Source: Verticillium longisporum
Lineage: Eukaryota > Ascomycota > Sordariomycetes > Glomerellales > Plectosphaerellaceae
Direction of reading: 5' to 3'
DNA length: 64,000 bases
Assembly (NCBI GenBank): GCA_019188255.1
Contig: JAETXT010000004.1
Coordinates: 5,766,001-5,830,000, forward strand
The translations under genes were made by a program, and so were the position numbers. The notes under the pieces were generated by a model. The model saw nothing but the letters and a program-made list of their open reading frames with translations. It was not told the DNA's origin and did no database searches. Below are positions 63,248 to 64,000 of the stretch, one piece after another; positions within the stretch are counted from its first letter, which is position 1; every line of letters starts with the position of its first letter.

Positions 63248-64000
63248 GACTGCAATCGCCAGCGTAGGGGCAGTAAAGCAAGTCTTGGAGCGGCCGTGGT
63301 GGATGTTGGTGAGTTGGGCGTTTTGGGCGGGTCGGATCAGGTCTGTGTCAACGAGGGACAAGTCAAAGATGCAGGCGACGGCGACGGCGATAGATGGCTA
63401 TGGGCTTTTGGCAAAGGTCGTACTGGTAAAGGGTACTGTGTTGGTGGTCCAATGAAGAGGCGGCCTCGTGACGTAGTAGCTCAGGGGTCTCTCGTCAGGA
63501 CAGGGCCTAGAGGTCTGGCCAGGCGGAGGGTGCCAGGGCGGGTGCAAAACGCACGAGTCGGGGGTCCTGGGGCACCTGAAGAGTTGGGAGGGGCTCGATT
63601 GCTGTGGACGATGCGACCGATGGACGAGAGCGGTTACTGTAGTATCGAACGGTGTGATCCCGAATCCGTGTCTCCATCGAAGGGTCTTGGGCGTGATAGT
63701 CTGGATTCGCGTCAAGACAGAATGACGGGATGTTCTAGGAGGCCTTCATAACTCAGGTTTGCAAGGAGATGAATGCTGGACGGAAACGAAATCCAAAGCC
63801 TGATCGGAGCCCTGTTGCTGGGATGGATCCTGACTGCTTCCCCCCTCCTCCTTCTCTTTTGGGATCATCGTAGCCTAGACGGAGCCTGCCAAGCGCCTGT
63901 CGAAGAGGGGGGAGCGAATCGGCTAATACAATGTCCCGACACAAGAGCCCGGACCAAGTCGAACATTGCCATCACCAGCCACATCAACCGAGACACCAGC
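63248..64000. other. Upstream region of the Cps1-like gene, no supported gene
   Basis: Promoter and 5' leader of the minus-strand gene. Short frames such as 63218-63751 overlap its first exon on the opposite strand and lack domains. The window ends here. Confidence 0.5.

Overview
The window looks like nuclear DNA of a filamentous ascomycete (Pezizomycotina, most likely Sordariomycetes). The genes are GC-rich with short introns (48-229 nt) carrying GTAAGT-type donors and CTAAC/CTGAC-type branch sites. Between the genes lie AT-rich blocks almost devoid of CA and TG dinucleotides, which is the signature of repeat-induced point mutation (RIP). The proteins recognised are fungal: a CFEM protein, an NADP-mannitol dehydrogenase, a Vam7-type SNARE, an EB1 protein, Drs1, App1 and a Cps1/DIP2-like AMP-binding protein.

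Layout. 1-4621 is a RIP-degraded repeat block cut by the window edge. 4622-30235 is a normal gene-bearing region: an LEA-like hydrophilin (5534-6407, +), a GPI-anchored protein with three CFEM domains (8150-10072, +), a mannitol dehydrogenase with an apparent one-base frameshift (10787-11649, -), a secreted amidase (14254-16179, -), a two-membrane-segment coiled-coil protein with an in-frame TAA (18398-20605, -), VAM7 (23256-24359, -), an EB1/Bim1 gene (25509-26494, -) and, divergent from it, DRS1 (27094-29483, +). 30245-52853 is a 22.6-kb transposon nest. 52863-64000 returns to normal sequence with an App1 phosphatidate phosphatase (53857-56773, +, 5' exon not resolved) facing a large Cps1-like gene (57410-63247, -).

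The nest is the most interesting part. It is bounded by 153-bp terminal inverted repeats and a 9-bp target duplication, as in Mutator-like elements. Just inside are two 208-bp direct repeats (LTRs) with a CTAG duplication. Within them lie a RIP-degraded Ty3/gypsy coding region (+), a complete RIP-degraded Ty1/copia element (-) with its two LTRs, a 33-bp tandem repeat, and two Fot1/pogo transposons (31193-33052 and 49506-51361). The two pogo copies have kept normal base composition, so they probably inserted after RIP had acted on their surroundings. Both carry frameshifts, mostly in homopolymers, and the mannitol dehydrogenase has the same type of lesion, so sequencing error must be considered alongside real decay.

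The cellular genes do not form a pathway. They are separate housekeeping genes (ribosome biogenesis, vacuolar fusion, microtubules, lipid/actin) mixed with stress and surface functions (LEA-like protein, CFEM, mannitol metabolism). No bacterial-type operon, CRISPR array, rRNA or convincing tRNA was seen.
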